Assembly (NCBI RefSeq): GCF_000225525.1
Contig: NZ_AGBF01000009.1
Coordinates: 1 to 64,000 of the forward strand
Source: Streptomyces zinciresistens K42
GTDB taxonomy: Bacteria; Actinomycetota; Actinomycetes; Streptomycetales; Streptomycetaceae
Length of the DNA: 64,000 nucleotides
Direction of reading: 5' to 3'
In this document: positions 26,978-35,106 of the stretch, in pieces
Layout of the letters: each line of letters opens with the position of its first letter
Numbering within the stretch: position 1 is the first letter of the stretch
Program-made: the position numbers and the translations under genes
Notes under the pieces: model-generated
Seen by the model: the letters and a program-made list of their open reading frames with translations, nothing else
The model's database searches: none
What the model was told of the DNA's origin: nothing

Positions 26978-27928
26978 TCAGGACCCCGACGCCCTACGGC
27001 GCCTGGAGGCCATGAGGGCCGCCGCGCCGACCGCCACCAGCACGGCCGCGCCGATCGCGAGCGGCCCGGTGGCGCTGCTGCCGCCGGTCTCGGCGAGGTT
27101 GTCGCCGCCGCCGTTGGGCCGGGGCGCCGATGCCGGGGCCGACGTGGACGTCTCCGGCTCCGGCTCCGGGCTCCCCCCGGCCGGCGGGGTCTCCCGCGCC
27201 GGCTCCGAGGGCTCGGCCGGCTGCGCGGGCACGGTGGGCTTCGACGGCTCGGCGGGCTGGGACGGCTCGGCGGGCTGCGTGGCCGGGGGCTCCCCGCCGG
27301 CCGGGGGCGTGCTCGTGCAGTTCTTCGAGCCGCCGTTCCAGGCCGCGATCAGCTTGTCCTTGATGACCGGGCGGTCCGGGCCCTTGGGCAGGTCACCGTG
27401 TGCGAAACCGTCGTTCGCGTCGGTGCGGCCGTCGAACTTCACGGCACCGCGGTAGAGGTCGATCTGCGCGAAGCAGCCGGCGTCCGGGACGGAGATGTCC
27501 AGGGTGTCGGTCGTGCCCGGCTGCACCGTCACCGTGTCGAAGTCGACGAAGACCTGCTCGCCCGAGGTGGCGAAGGTCGGCCCGTTCGCCAGGTAGGAGG
27601 CGATCGAGGCGGTGCAGGCGGCGGCGTCGGCGGCGCGCACGGAGAGGCGGACCTTGCCGCCCGCGGTGACCTTCAGGTTCTGGTCGTCGACCTTGACGGA
27701 GTCGGAGAAGTCCTTGCCGTCGAGCGAGAACTGGCAGCGCCCGGCCGAGGTCTCCGTACCGGCGCCGGTGCCCGGCTGGTAGGTGCCGCCGGACTTCCAG
27801 CCGTCGCCGCCGGGCGTGCTCTGGGCCCAGGCGCCGGGGGCGGCGGCCACGGCACCCGCGCACAGGGCGAGTGAGGCGGCGCCCGTCCCCAGCAGGCGTC
27901 GCGCGCTGACACGTCTCGCTATGGACAT
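26978..27928 (-). CDS. sortase-type surface protein (LAETG)
   Basis: A 316-residue secreted protein. A signal peptide with a twin-arginine-like start (ARRVSARRLLG) ends near APGAWAQ. The globular part (~40-205) has cysteines, then a long proline/threonine-rich spacer (PAEPSQPAEPSKPTVPAQP). The C-terminus ends in the sorting signal LAETGGS, a hydrophobic helix (PLAIGAAVLVAVGAAAL) and RRRR tail, as in class E sortase substrates of Streptomyces. It is probably anchored to the cell wall. Confidence 0.9.
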   Translation of the reverse strand: MSIARRVSARRLLGTGAASLALCAGAVAAAPGAWAQSTPGGDGWKSGGTYQPGTGAGTETSAGRCQFSLDGKDFSDSVKVDDQNLKVTAGGKVRLSVRAADAAACTASIASYLANGPTFATSGEQVFVDFDTVTVQPGTTDTLDISVPDAGCFAQIDLYRGAVKFDGRTDANDGFAHGDLPKGPDRPVIKDKLIAAWNGGSKNCTSTPPAGGEPPATQPAEPSQPAEPSKPTVPAQPAEPSEPARETPPAGGSPEPEPETSTSAPASAPRPNGGGDNLAETGGSSATGPLAIGAAVLVAVGAAALMASRRRRASGS

Positions 27929-28030
27929 GCGTATCCCATCGTGGGGTGAGTGGTCGAGGAGAGGACGCCCGGCCCGTCGGTCGCACGGGCCACGGCGTCA
28001 GCACATCGTGGGGTGACCGGACAACACTGT

Positions 28031-28057
28031 CAACTCACGGGAACACAAGGTGAGTTG
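28031..28057. promoter_or_regulatory. 8-bp inverted repeat upstream of alpha-glucosidase
   Basis: CAACTCAC (28031-28038) and GTGAGTTG (28050-28057) are perfect arms with an 11-base spacer. It lies in the region between the divergent surface protein and GH13 genes, so it may be an operator. Confidence 0.5.
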
Positions 28058-28195
28058 GCGGGACAATCACCATTCCGTCACATCAGGAACGATCTGGTCC
28101 GCTCCTCGGGGTGTTCGCTTTTCGGGTCAAGTGGACAGAGTTGTCTGTGTCGCCCCGCACACCCTCGTGCCGCCCCGCACCCCCGAGGAGACCGC

Positions 28196-29860
28196 GTGAC
28201 CGTCCGCACCACCACGCCCGACCTCTCGTCCGGCAGCCCCGACTGGTGGCGCCAGGCCGTCGTCTACCAGGTCTATCCGCGCAGCTTCGCCGACGCGGAC
28301 GGAGACGGCCTCGGCGACCTCAAGGGCGCCGCCCGGCGGCTGGACCACCTCGCGTCCCTCGGCGTGGACGCCCTGTGGCTCAGCCCCTTCTACCCCTCCG
28401 AACTGGCCGACGGCGGCTACGACGTCGCCGACCACCGCGACGTCGACCCCCGCCTCGGCACCCTCGGCGACTTCGACGCCCTGGTCGCCGAGGCCCACCG
28501 CCTCGGCCTGAAGGTGATCGTCGACCTGGTCCCCAACCACACCTCCCACCGGCACCCCTGGTTCGAGGAGGCCCTGCGCTCCGCCCCCGGCTCCGCCGCC
28601 CGCGACCGCTACGTCTTCCGCGACGGCCGCGGCGAGCACGGCGAACTCCCGCCCACCGACTGGCAGTCCGTCTTCGGCGGCAGCGCCTGGCGCCGGGTCC
28701 CCGACGGGCAGTGGTACCTGCATCTGTTCACCCCGCAGCAGCCGGACCTGAACTGGGGCAGCGAGGAGGTCCGCGCCGACTTCCGGACCACCCTGCGGTT
28801 CTGGTCCGACCGGGGCGTGGACGGCTTCCGCGTCGACGTGGCCCACGCGCTCGCCAAGGACCTCGCCGAGCCGCTGCGCGATCTCGGCGCGCCCGAGCTG
28901 AGCGACGCGGACGCCCTGCCCGGCCTGCCGCCCGGCACCCACCCCTTCTGGGACCGCGACGAGGTCCACGAGATCTACCGCGACTGGCGCAGGATCTTCG
29001 ACTCCTACCGCCCGCCCCGGACGGCCGTCGCCGAGGCATGGGTCGACCCGAGCGAGCGCCGCGCCCGCTACGCGCGGCCGGACGAACTCGGCCAGGCGTT
29101 CAACTTCGAGTACCTCCAGGCGGGCTGGGACGCCGAACGGCTGCGCCGGATCATCACCGACTCCCTGGCCACGGCCCGCTCCGCCGGGGCCTCCGCCACC
29201 TGGGTGCTCTCCAACCACGACGTCGTGCGCCACGCCTCCCGGCTGATGCTGCCGCCCGGCACCGACGACGGCGCCTGGCTGCTGTCCGGCGGCCGCGCGC
29301 CGGCCGTCGACGCGGCCGCGGGCCTGCGCCGCGCCCGCGCCGCGACCCTGCTGATGCTGGCGCTGCCCGGTGCCTCGTACCTCTACCAGGGCGAGGAACT
29401 CGGTCTGCCCGAGGTCGCCGACCTGCCCTTCGAGGTGCTCCAGGACCCGGTGTGGGAGCAGACCGGCCGGGTGCGCAAGGGCCGCGACGGCTGCCGGGTG
29501 CCGCTGCCGTGGACGGCCGCGGGACCCTCGTACGGCTTCGGGCCGGGCGGCGCCTGGCTGCCGCAGCCCACCGGCTTCGGCGCCCGCTCCGTCGAGGTGC
29601 AGGACGGGGCGGCGGGCTCGACCCTGGAGCTCTACCGCACCGCGCTGCGGCTGCGCCGCAAGCTGATCGAGGGCGAGGAACTGCACTGGGCGCCGGACGC
29701 GCCGCCCGGCGTGCTGCACTTCGCCCGCTCGGACGGCTGGCGGTGCGTGGCCAACCTCTCCGCCGGGCCGGTCGCCCTGCCGCCGGGCGAGGTGCTGCTC
29801 AGCAGCGCCCCGCCGGAGGACGGCCGGCTCGGCCCGGACACCACGGCCTGGCTGGCGTAG
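28196..29860 (+). CDS. GH13 alpha-glucosidase (oligo-1,6-glucosidase type)
   Basis: A 554-residue glycoside hydrolase family 13 enzyme acting on short alpha-glucans. Conserved regions in order: DLVPNHTS (region I), GFRVDVAHAL with the nucleophile Asp (~213), AEAWV with acid Glu (~280) and LSNHDVVRH with the third Asp (~342). It has no signal peptide, so it is cytosolic. GTG start with GAGGAG five bases before it. The hairpin-rich region upstream suggests regulation by a sugar repressor. Confidence 0.94.
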   Translation: MTVRTTTPDLSSGSPDWWRQAVVYQVYPRSFADADGDGLGDLKGAARRLDHLASLGVDALWLSPFYPSELADGGYDVADHRDVDPRLGTLGDFDALVAEAHRLGLKVIVDLVPNHTSHRHPWFEEALRSAPGSAARDRYVFRDGRGEHGELPPTDWQSVFGGSAWRRVPDGQWYLHLFTPQQPDLNWGSEEVRADFRTTLRFWSDRGVDGFRVDVAHALAKDLAEPLRDLGAPELSDADALPGLPPGTHPFWDRDEVHEIYRDWRRIFDSYRPPRTAVAEAWVDPSERRARYARPDELGQAFNFEYLQAGWDAERLRRIITDSLATARSAGASATWVLSNHDVVRHASRLMLPPGTDDGAWLLSGGRAPAVDAAAGLRRARAATLLMLALPGASYLYQGEELGLPEVADLPFEVLQDPVWEQTGRVRKGRDGCRVPLPWTAAGPSYGFGPGGAWLPQPTGFGARSVEVQDGAAGSTLELYRTALRLRRKLIEGEELHWAPDAPPGVLHFARSDGWRCVANLSAGPVALPPGEVLLSSAPPEDGRLGPDTTAWLA

Positions 29861-29986
29861 GCCGCTCGCGCCCGGACGGGTGGTAGCCGCCGCCGTACGG
29901 CCGTACCGCGCGTGTCCCCGGGGGCCGGGGCGTCGAGAATCGCAGGCGAGGGTGGGGCCGCCGACGTGTGAGGAGCTCCGCCGACG

Positions 29987-30784
29987 ATGAGCAGGTCCTG
30001 GAAGACGACGATTCTCGCGGCGCTCGCGGTGGCGGGCGCGACGATCACCCCGGCCGCCGCGTACGACGCCGGCGGCCCCCGCGACCCGGCCGGCACCGGC
30101 CTGTGGGCCGCCGCCACCGTCGAGCCCGGCCGGGAGGGCATCGTCGAGGTCACCGCCGACGCGGGCCGGACCCTGGGCGCGGGCTCGACGCTCACCCTGA
30201 CGGCCCCGGCGGGGGCGCGGGTGACGGGCGCCCCGGCGGCCGGGTCCGGCTACCGGGGGAGCGTGGCGCGGGGCGGGGGCAGCGCGGCCTACACCTTCGA
30301 CGGGCTCGACGGGCTCGACGGGCTCGACGGGTCCGATGTCTCCGACGGGGCGCGGCCGGCCGCGTGGAGCGGGCGGACGTTCCCCTTCGTCGTCTCGCTC
30401 CCGCCGGACGCCGAGCCCGGCACCCGGCTGCCCGACTGCACCCTGGCCCTCCGGGACGCGCGGGGCACCGTACGGCAGCGCGGCACCTGCGCGGTGACCG
30501 TCGGACTGCCCGCGCCGGTCCTGGCCCGGCCCGCCTCCGGGGTGCCGCTCGCCGCCGCCCCGCAGACCTCGGGCACCGCCTACCCGGGCGCCCAGGTCAC
30601 CGTGCGCGACGCGCTGGAGCAGGAGGTCTGCGCGACCACCGCCGCGCCCAGCGGCACCTGGTCCTGCGTCCCCTCCCTCGCGCTGCCCGTCGGCGCGGGC
30701 CGGCTCCAGGCGACGGCCACGCTGAACGGGGTGAGCGCCGCCAGCGAGCAGATCGACATCACCGTGGCGGCGCGCGCTCAGTAG
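29987..30784 (+). CDS. secreted protein with repeated DGL motif
   Basis: A 265-residue secreted protein. A signal peptide ends near TPAAA (residue ~24). The mature part has beta-rich segments, two cysteine pairs and, at about residues 105-117, a tandem DGL repeat encoded by a 9-base gacgggctc repeat. The C-terminal ~75 residues (GTAYPGAQVTVRDALEQEVC) resemble an Ig-like domain. No family recognised. The convergent lipoprotein gene overlaps its last bases. Confidence 0.8.
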   Translation: MSRSWKTTILAALAVAGATITPAAAYDAGGPRDPAGTGLWAAATVEPGREGIVEVTADAGRTLGAGSTLTLTAPAGARVTGAPAAGSGYRGSVARGGGSAAYTFDGLDGLDGLDGSDVSDGARPAAWSGRTFPFVVSLPPDAEPGTRLPDCTLALRDARGTVRQRGTCAVTVGLPAPVLARPASGVPLAAAPQTSGTAYPGAQVTVRDALEQEVCATTAAPSGTWSCVPSLALPVGAGRLQATATLNGVSAASEQIDITVAARAQ

Positions 30785-31230
30785 CGCACGGCGCGCGCCA
30801 CGTCCGTACGGACGTCGCCGCTCAGCTTGCGCGTGCTGCGGGCGGTGCCCTTCTTCGTGGCGCCGCCCGCCACGTCCGACACGGTCACCACCGCCGCGTC
30901 GAGCAGGTTGCCGCCCGCGTCCCGGAAGTCGACCTGCACGGCGAAGGACTTGGCGGCGCCGGTCGTGTTCTCCGCCGTGACCTCCACCGTCGTCCGGCCG
31001 TCGGAGCCGGTGGCCGGGGTGCCGAGGCGGACCGAGCCCTTGGCGTCGACGCCGCCCTTGATCTCGTCCAGCCGCCGGCCCGCGTCCGCCGTCGCCGAGG
31101 CGTAGGCGGAGGCCGCCTTGCTGGTGACGGAGGAGGGCGTCTGGTAGTCGGAGCAGGCGGTCGGGCCGGCGGCCAGGGCGGCGCCCGTCACGAGGGCGGC
31201 GGCCGTCCGGCGGGTGCGGGGAGCGGGCAT
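30778..31230 (-). CDS. FxLYD-like lipoprotein
   Basis: A 150-residue secreted protein. The signal peptide ends in a probable lipobox (GPTACSDYQ, Cys at residue ~26). The mature part has a beta-sandwich pattern (TVEVTAENTTGAAKSFAVQV, DAAVVTVSDVAGG) like FxLYD-domain proteins. It converges on the secreted-protein gene with a seven-base overlap. Function unknown. Confidence 0.8.
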   Translation of the reverse strand: MPAPRTRRTAAALVTGAALAAGPTACSDYQTPSSVTSKAASAYASATADAGRRLDEIKGGVDAKGSVRLGTPATGSDGRTTVEVTAENTTGAAKSFAVQVDFRDAGGNLLDAAVVTVSDVAGGATKKGTARSTRKLSGDVRTDVARAVRY

Positions 31231-31409
31231 CGTGGCTCCAAGGGGGGTGGGGCGGGGGTTCCTCCAGTGAAGGGCCGGACCGCCCCGGCCGCACCCCGGA
31301 CGTCACCCGAACGGCCCGTCCCCCGTGGTGGGCGCCGCGCGCCGCCCCGATCGTCGTAGCGACCGCAGAACCCGATCGCGCGGCGCGCGAGAAGTGGGGT
31401 ACGGCAGCC

Positions 31410-31949
31410 ATGACCCAGCACCAGCCACACGCGCAGTCGGAGGCGACCGACGCCGCCCACAGCCCGCAGGGCGCCGCGGACCCGGGGGCGTCGCGGTCCT
31501 CCTCGCCCTGGCCCTCGACCGCCGCCCGTCCGCCCGCCGACACCGGGTGGCTCTCCGGCGGGCTCGTCTTCGCCGGTGTGCTGCTCCTGGTGAACGGCCT
31601 GCTGGCGCTCCTCCAGGGCATCTCGGCCATCGCCGCCGACGACGTCTACGCGCGGGTCGGCGACTACGTCTTCAAGGCCAACCTGACGGCGTGGGGCTGG
31701 ATTCTGCTGGTCATCGGCGTCGTGGCGATGTGCGTCGGCTACGGCATCCTCAAGGGGGCCTGGTGGGCGCGGATCACCGGCATCTTCCTGGCGTCGCTGA
31801 GCATGGTCGCCCACTTCCTGTTCCTGCCGTACGCGCCCGTCTGGTCGGTGGTCATGGTCGGGATCGACTTCTTCGTGATCCTCGCGCTCGCCGTGGCCGA
31901 CGACACCTCCGGCGCGGCACGGCGCGAGGAGACGCCGGCGGCCCGCTGA
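31410..31949 (+). CDS. DUF7144-type membrane protein
   Basis: A 179-residue membrane protein. A disordered N-terminus (~45 residues) is followed by four transmembrane helices (about 50-72, 88-110, 117-132, 138-160) with SGGLVFAGVLLLVNGLLALLQ and GWILLVIGVVAMCVGYGI. These match a conserved actinobacterial family of four-helix proteins. Function unknown. It converges with the DUF6479 gene. Confidence 0.85.
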   Translation: MTQHQPHAQSEATDAAHSPQGAADPGASRSSSPWPSTAARPPADTGWLSGGLVFAGVLLLVNGLLALLQGISAIAADDVYARVGDYVFKANLTAWGWILLVIGVVAMCVGYGILKGAWWARITGIFLASLSMVAHFLFLPYAPVWSVVMVGIDFFVILALAVADDTSGAARREETPAAR

Positions 31950-31979
31950 CCGGGCCGCCGGCGGCCTCCCGCCACGCGC

Positions 31980-32348
31980 TCAGGCGTGTCCGATGCCGCC
32001 CCCGCCGAAGGAGCCGCTCTTGCCGGGCAGCCAGCGTTTGCGGTGCTGGTCCTCGCTGCGCCGGCTGCTCGCGTGGTGCAGTTCGTGCGGCAGCAGGCGT
32101 TCCCCGCCCTGGGTGTGCGGCACCTCGTCGGGCTCGCGCACCTCGCGGATCTCGTGCACCGCTCCGCCGTCGGGCAGATGGGTCTGCTCGTCCGCCGTGG
32201 GCCGGGGCAGCTCGCGGTCACGGACCCGCATGCCGAACTGCACGGCCCACACCAGCGCGCCGGCCACGATCATTCCCCCCACGAACGCGGCGATCACGTT
32301 GAGCACTCCACTCGACGTGGCCGCTATCACAAGCGTCGTCGTACTCAT
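31980..32348 (-). CDS. DUF6479 family membrane protein
   Basis: A 122-residue protein with one N-terminal transmembrane helix (VLNVIAAFVGGMIVAGALVW) and a cytoplasmic region (RVRDRELPRPTADEQTHLPDGG, then HELHHASSRRSED and a glycine-rich end). The layout matches DUF6479, a streptomycete-only family. Function unknown. Confidence 0.8.
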   Translation of the reverse strand: MSTTTLVIAATSSGVLNVIAAFVGGMIVAGALVWAVQFGMRVRDRELPRPTADEQTHLPDGGAVHEIREVREPDEVPHTQGGERLLPHELHHASSRRSEDQHRKRWLPGKSGSFGGGGIGHA

Positions 32349-32374
32349 GCCCCAATTATCACCTAAACGGGCGA

Positions 32375-32681
32375 TTAGGCTCCCCGGGTTCGGCGCTTAC
32401 GCGGGTTCGGCACTCTGGCGGGTTCGGTGCTCTCGCGGACGGGGCCGCCGCCGCGGGCCGGACCGGGCGGCCGGGGTCCCCCTCGGCGTTCCTGCGCGCC
32501 CTCCTCCCAGGACTCCGCCCCGTCCGGATCGGTGAAGAGCGTCAGCTGAAGGGCGCCGGGCGCTGCCGGAGGCCCCGGCCGGCTTGTCCATGTCCTGGCC
32601 GTCCTGGCCGTCCTGGCCGTCCTGGCCGTACTGGCCGTCCTTGCCGTCCTTGCGCGGCACCCGCCCCACCGGCTTTGCCAT
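32375..32681 (-). pseudogene. possible frameshifted small gene with DGQ repeats
   Basis: From ATG 32681 the frame reads AKPVGRVPRKDGKDG, then five 9-base GGCCAGGAC-type repeats coding DGQ, then MDKPAG. In this frame it continues as an arginine-rich stretch and stops at 32397. One frame over, from the same point, it reads GALQLTLFTDPDGAESWEEG and on to RVPNPRKRRTRGA with a stop at 32375; this frame lacks its own start. The two halves join if one base is restored near 32579. It could be a recent frameshift, a sequence error or coincidence. Confidence 0.4.
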
Positions 32682-32774
32682 CTCTTTACAACCCGTCCGC
32701 CGGCCGCGTCGTCTCTCCGCTCGACCCGTCACCCGGCCCGCACCCCGGGCCACCGACGAAAGAGAGCAACTCCT

Positions 32775-33179
32775 ATGCGCCGTACCGTGCTCAGTGCCCT
32801 GGCACTCACCTGCACCGCCCTTCTCGCGGGCGCCGCGCCCGCCCTCGCAGACAGCCGCCCCTCCGCGGTCCCCAGCGACGTGCGCAGCGCCAAGCCGTCC
32901 GCCGTGCCCGCCGACAGCCGCCCCTCCCCGGTCCCCAGCGACGCGCGCAGCGCCGAGCCGTCCACCGTGCCCGCCGAGAGCGCCCCGTCGGCAGCGCCGA
33001 CCCGGGCGCCGGAGCGCGGACAGGTCTCCGTGCGCCCCGCCGGCGCGCCCGACACCGGTGTGGCGGACACCGGTTCGGACTCCGCGTCCGGCGGCCTCGT
33101 CGGCGGCGGAGCGGCCGCGGTGCTGCTCGCCGGCGGTGCGGTCACCCTCGTCCGGCGCCGGCGGGCCCACGGCGCATGA
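32775..33179 (+). CDS. small secreted protein with C-terminal membrane anchor
   Basis: A 134-residue protein. The signal peptide ends near LADSRP (residue ~26). The middle is a proline/serine-rich tract with near-repeats of SAVPSD. The C-terminus has a hydrophobic helix (LVGGGAAAVLLAGGAVTLV) and RRRRAH tail, without a clear LPXTG. It overlaps the sortase start by four bases (ATGA), so the two are translationally coupled, implying the sortase acts on or with it. Confidence 0.8.
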   Translation: MRRTVLSALALTCTALLAGAAPALADSRPSAVPSDVRSAKPSAVPADSRPSPVPSDARSAEPSTVPAESAPSAAPTRAPERGQVSVRPAGAPDTGVADTGSDSASGGLVGGGAAAVLLAGGAVTLVRRRRAHGA

Positions 33180-33811
33180 CACCGCTGTCCAGGCGCGCGT
33201 TCGGCACGGCGGCGCTCGGCTCGCTGCTCGTGGGATGCTCCGGCGGCGCGGCCGAGCCCGCCGCGGACACCCGCGCCCGCCGGACCCGGGGGACCGGGGG
33301 GAGCGGCGACGGCCCCTCCTCCGGCACCTCCGCCAACTCGGTGCGCGCGCTCGGGCGTTCGGCCCCCGTCCGGCTGCTGATACCGGCGATCGCCGTCGAC
33401 ACCCCGCTGATCCGGCTGGGGCTGGCGAAGGACGGCACCGTCGAGGTGCCGCCGATCACGGCCGACGACCGGGCGGGTTGGTACCTGCACTCGCCGACGC
33501 CGGGCGAGGTCGGCCCCTCCGTCGTCCTCGGCCACGTCACCGTGGGCAACTACGGCGACGGCGTCTTCCGCCGCCTCGCGGAGCTGCGCCGGGGCGACCG
33601 GATCGTGGCGCGCCGCAAGGACGGCAGCACCGCGGAGTTCGCCGTGGACCGCGTCCGCACCGTCGCCAAGGCCGAGTTCCCCGCGGAGCAGGTCTACGGC
33701 GACGTCGACCGTCCCGAGCTGCGGCTGATCACCTGCGGGGGGCCGCGCGACGGACAGGAGTACCGCGACAACGTGATCGTCTTCGCCGCGCTGCGGTCCA
33801 CCTCGCCCTGA
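33176..33811 (+). CDS. class F sortase
   Basis: A 211-residue sortase. An N-terminal anchor with Cys (LLVGCSGG) could be a lipoprotein or membrane signal. The catalytic His is in VLGHVTVGN (~120), Cys in LRLITCGG (~187) and Arg in EYRDNVIVF (~197). Class F enzymes are typical of actinomycetes. It overlaps the upstream small secreted protein by four bases. Confidence 0.92.
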   Translation: MTPLSRRAFGTAALGSLLVGCSGGAAEPAADTRARRTRGTGGSGDGPSSGTSANSVRALGRSAPVRLLIPAIAVDTPLIRLGLAKDGTVEVPPITADDRAGWYLHSPTPGEVGPSVVLGHVTVGNYGDGVFRRLAELRRGDRIVARRKDGSTAEFAVDRVRTVAKAEFPAEQVYGDVDRPELRLITCGGPRDGQEYRDNVIVFAALRSTSP

Positions 33812-33917
33812 ACCGCACCGCACCGCCGCACGGCCCCGGTGCCGGGACCGCGGAACGTACGCCGCGGTCCCGGCATCCTCCCGGGTACCGTGCGGTTCCC
33901 CACGACCATGGAGAGAG

Positions 33918-34409
33918 TTGAAACGGTCCCGAGACGAGGCGGCGTCCGAGCTGTTCGCCGCCCTCTACCCGCGCCTGGCCGGCTGGTGCCGCCGCCTCGT
34001 CGACGACGACGGGACGGCGCACGAGATCGCGTCCGAGGCGTTCACCCGGCTGTGGGCCCGCTGGAGCCGGGTGGAGGAACCGCGCGGCTTCCTCTACGTC
34101 ACCGCCGCCAACCTGGTGCGCGACCACTGGCGCAGGACGGAGCGCGAACGCCGGGCGATGCGCCGCGTCACGCACGAGGCGGCCGTCGGGGCGCATCCCG
34201 AACAGGCGGACCCGTCCGTCCGGATGCTGGTGCAGTCGCTGCCCGAGCGGCTGCGCGTCCCGATCCTCCTCCACTACTACGCCGACATGCCGATCCGGGA
34301 GGTGTCCGCGCTGACCGGACGCAAGGAAGGAACCGTCAAGGCGGACCTGCACGCGGCCCGCGAACTGCTCCGCGTCCACCTGAGGAGAAGCCTTGACCAC
34401 ACACCGTGA
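33918..34409 (+). CDS. small ECF-like sigma factor
   Basis: A 163-residue sigma factor. Region 2 covers residues ~8-75 (ELFAALYPRLAGWCRRLV, AFTRLWARWSRVEEPRGFLYV) and region 4 ~105-155 (LPERLRVPILLHYYADMPI, EGTVKADLHAARELLRVHLR). The start is TTG 33918 with a GGAGAGAG just upstream, close to the codon. It overlaps the next gene by 17 bases. It probably drives a small regulon of its own. Confidence 0.85.
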   Translation: MKRSRDEAASELFAALYPRLAGWCRRLVDDDGTAHEIASEAFTRLWARWSRVEEPRGFLYVTAANLVRDHWRRTERERRAMRRVTHEAAVGAHPEQADPSVRMLVQSLPERLRVPILLHYYADMPIREVSALTGRKEGTVKADLHAARELLRVHLRRSLDHTP

Positions 34410-34914
34410 CGACGACCTGAACGGCCCGGAGTTCGGCCCCGACGACCCGCTGGCCGTCGTCCTGCGCCCCGCCCCGGAGCACCTCGCCGCGCCGCCCGGC
34501 CGCTACGAGGCGGTCCGCCGCAGAGCCGCCAGGCGCCGCCTGGCCCGTACGGCGGCGGGGGCCGGCGTCACCTGTGCCGTGGCGCTGCTGGTCGCCCTGC
34601 CCCTGGTCACGCGCTCCCCGGACGGCGCCACGACCCCGGCGCCCCCGCTGGCCCCGCCGCCCGCGAGCGGACCCGTCACCTCGCCCGACCCGGCACCGCC
34701 GGAGCGGCGCTCGGCCCCGCCCCGCCCGACCGAGGCGTCCGAGCCGCCCGTCCCCACCCCGTCCCGGCCCACCGTCAACCCCCGCCAGGACACCGTGCGC
34801 CCGGCCCGCCCGTCCACCTCGGCCGACCCGTCCACCCCGCCGGAGCGGTCCGCCCCGACGGCCCGGCCGACCGACGGCGAGCGGGTCCGCGGCCCGGTCG
34901 CGCCCCGGTCGTAG
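34393..34914 (+). CDS. putative membrane anti-sigma partner
   Basis: A 173-residue protein. A short cytoplasmic start is followed by a transmembrane helix at about 55-75 (GAGVTCAVALLVALPLV) and a long proline/threonine/serine-rich outer tail. It starts with TTG after GAGGAGAAGCC and overlaps the sigma gene, so it is probably its membrane partner. No ZAS zinc motif is visible. Confidence 0.7.
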   Translation: MTTHRDDDLNGPEFGPDDPLAVVLRPAPEHLAAPPGRYEAVRRRAARRRLARTAAGAGVTCAVALLVALPLVTRSPDGATTPAPPLAPPPASGPVTSPDPAPPERRSAPPRPTEASEPPVPTPSRPTVNPRQDTVRPARPSTSADPSTPPERSAPTARPTDGERVRGPVAPRS

Positions 34915-34990
34915 CGCGCGCCCGGCGGCACCGGGGGCGGCCGGGGCCGGTGGGGGGAGGCTCCCGTCGTTCCCGCGGCTGACCTCCGCC

Positions 34991-35018
34991 CCGGCCGTAC
35001 TGCGTTCTCAGTACGCCG
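34991..35018. promoter_or_regulatory. inverted repeat upstream of MMPL gene
   Basis: CCGGC-C-GTACTG (34991-35002) faces CAGTAC-G-CCGG (35009-35018), an operator-like palindrome with a six-base centre. It is about 90 bases before the transporter start. Confidence 0.5.
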
Positions 35019-35106
35019 GATTGTCGGCAGCCGCACGACGACAGCGCACCCGCGCCCCCGGCAGTCTGGGCACACGTTCGCGTCCCAGATGTGGAGACCC
35101 CCTGCC

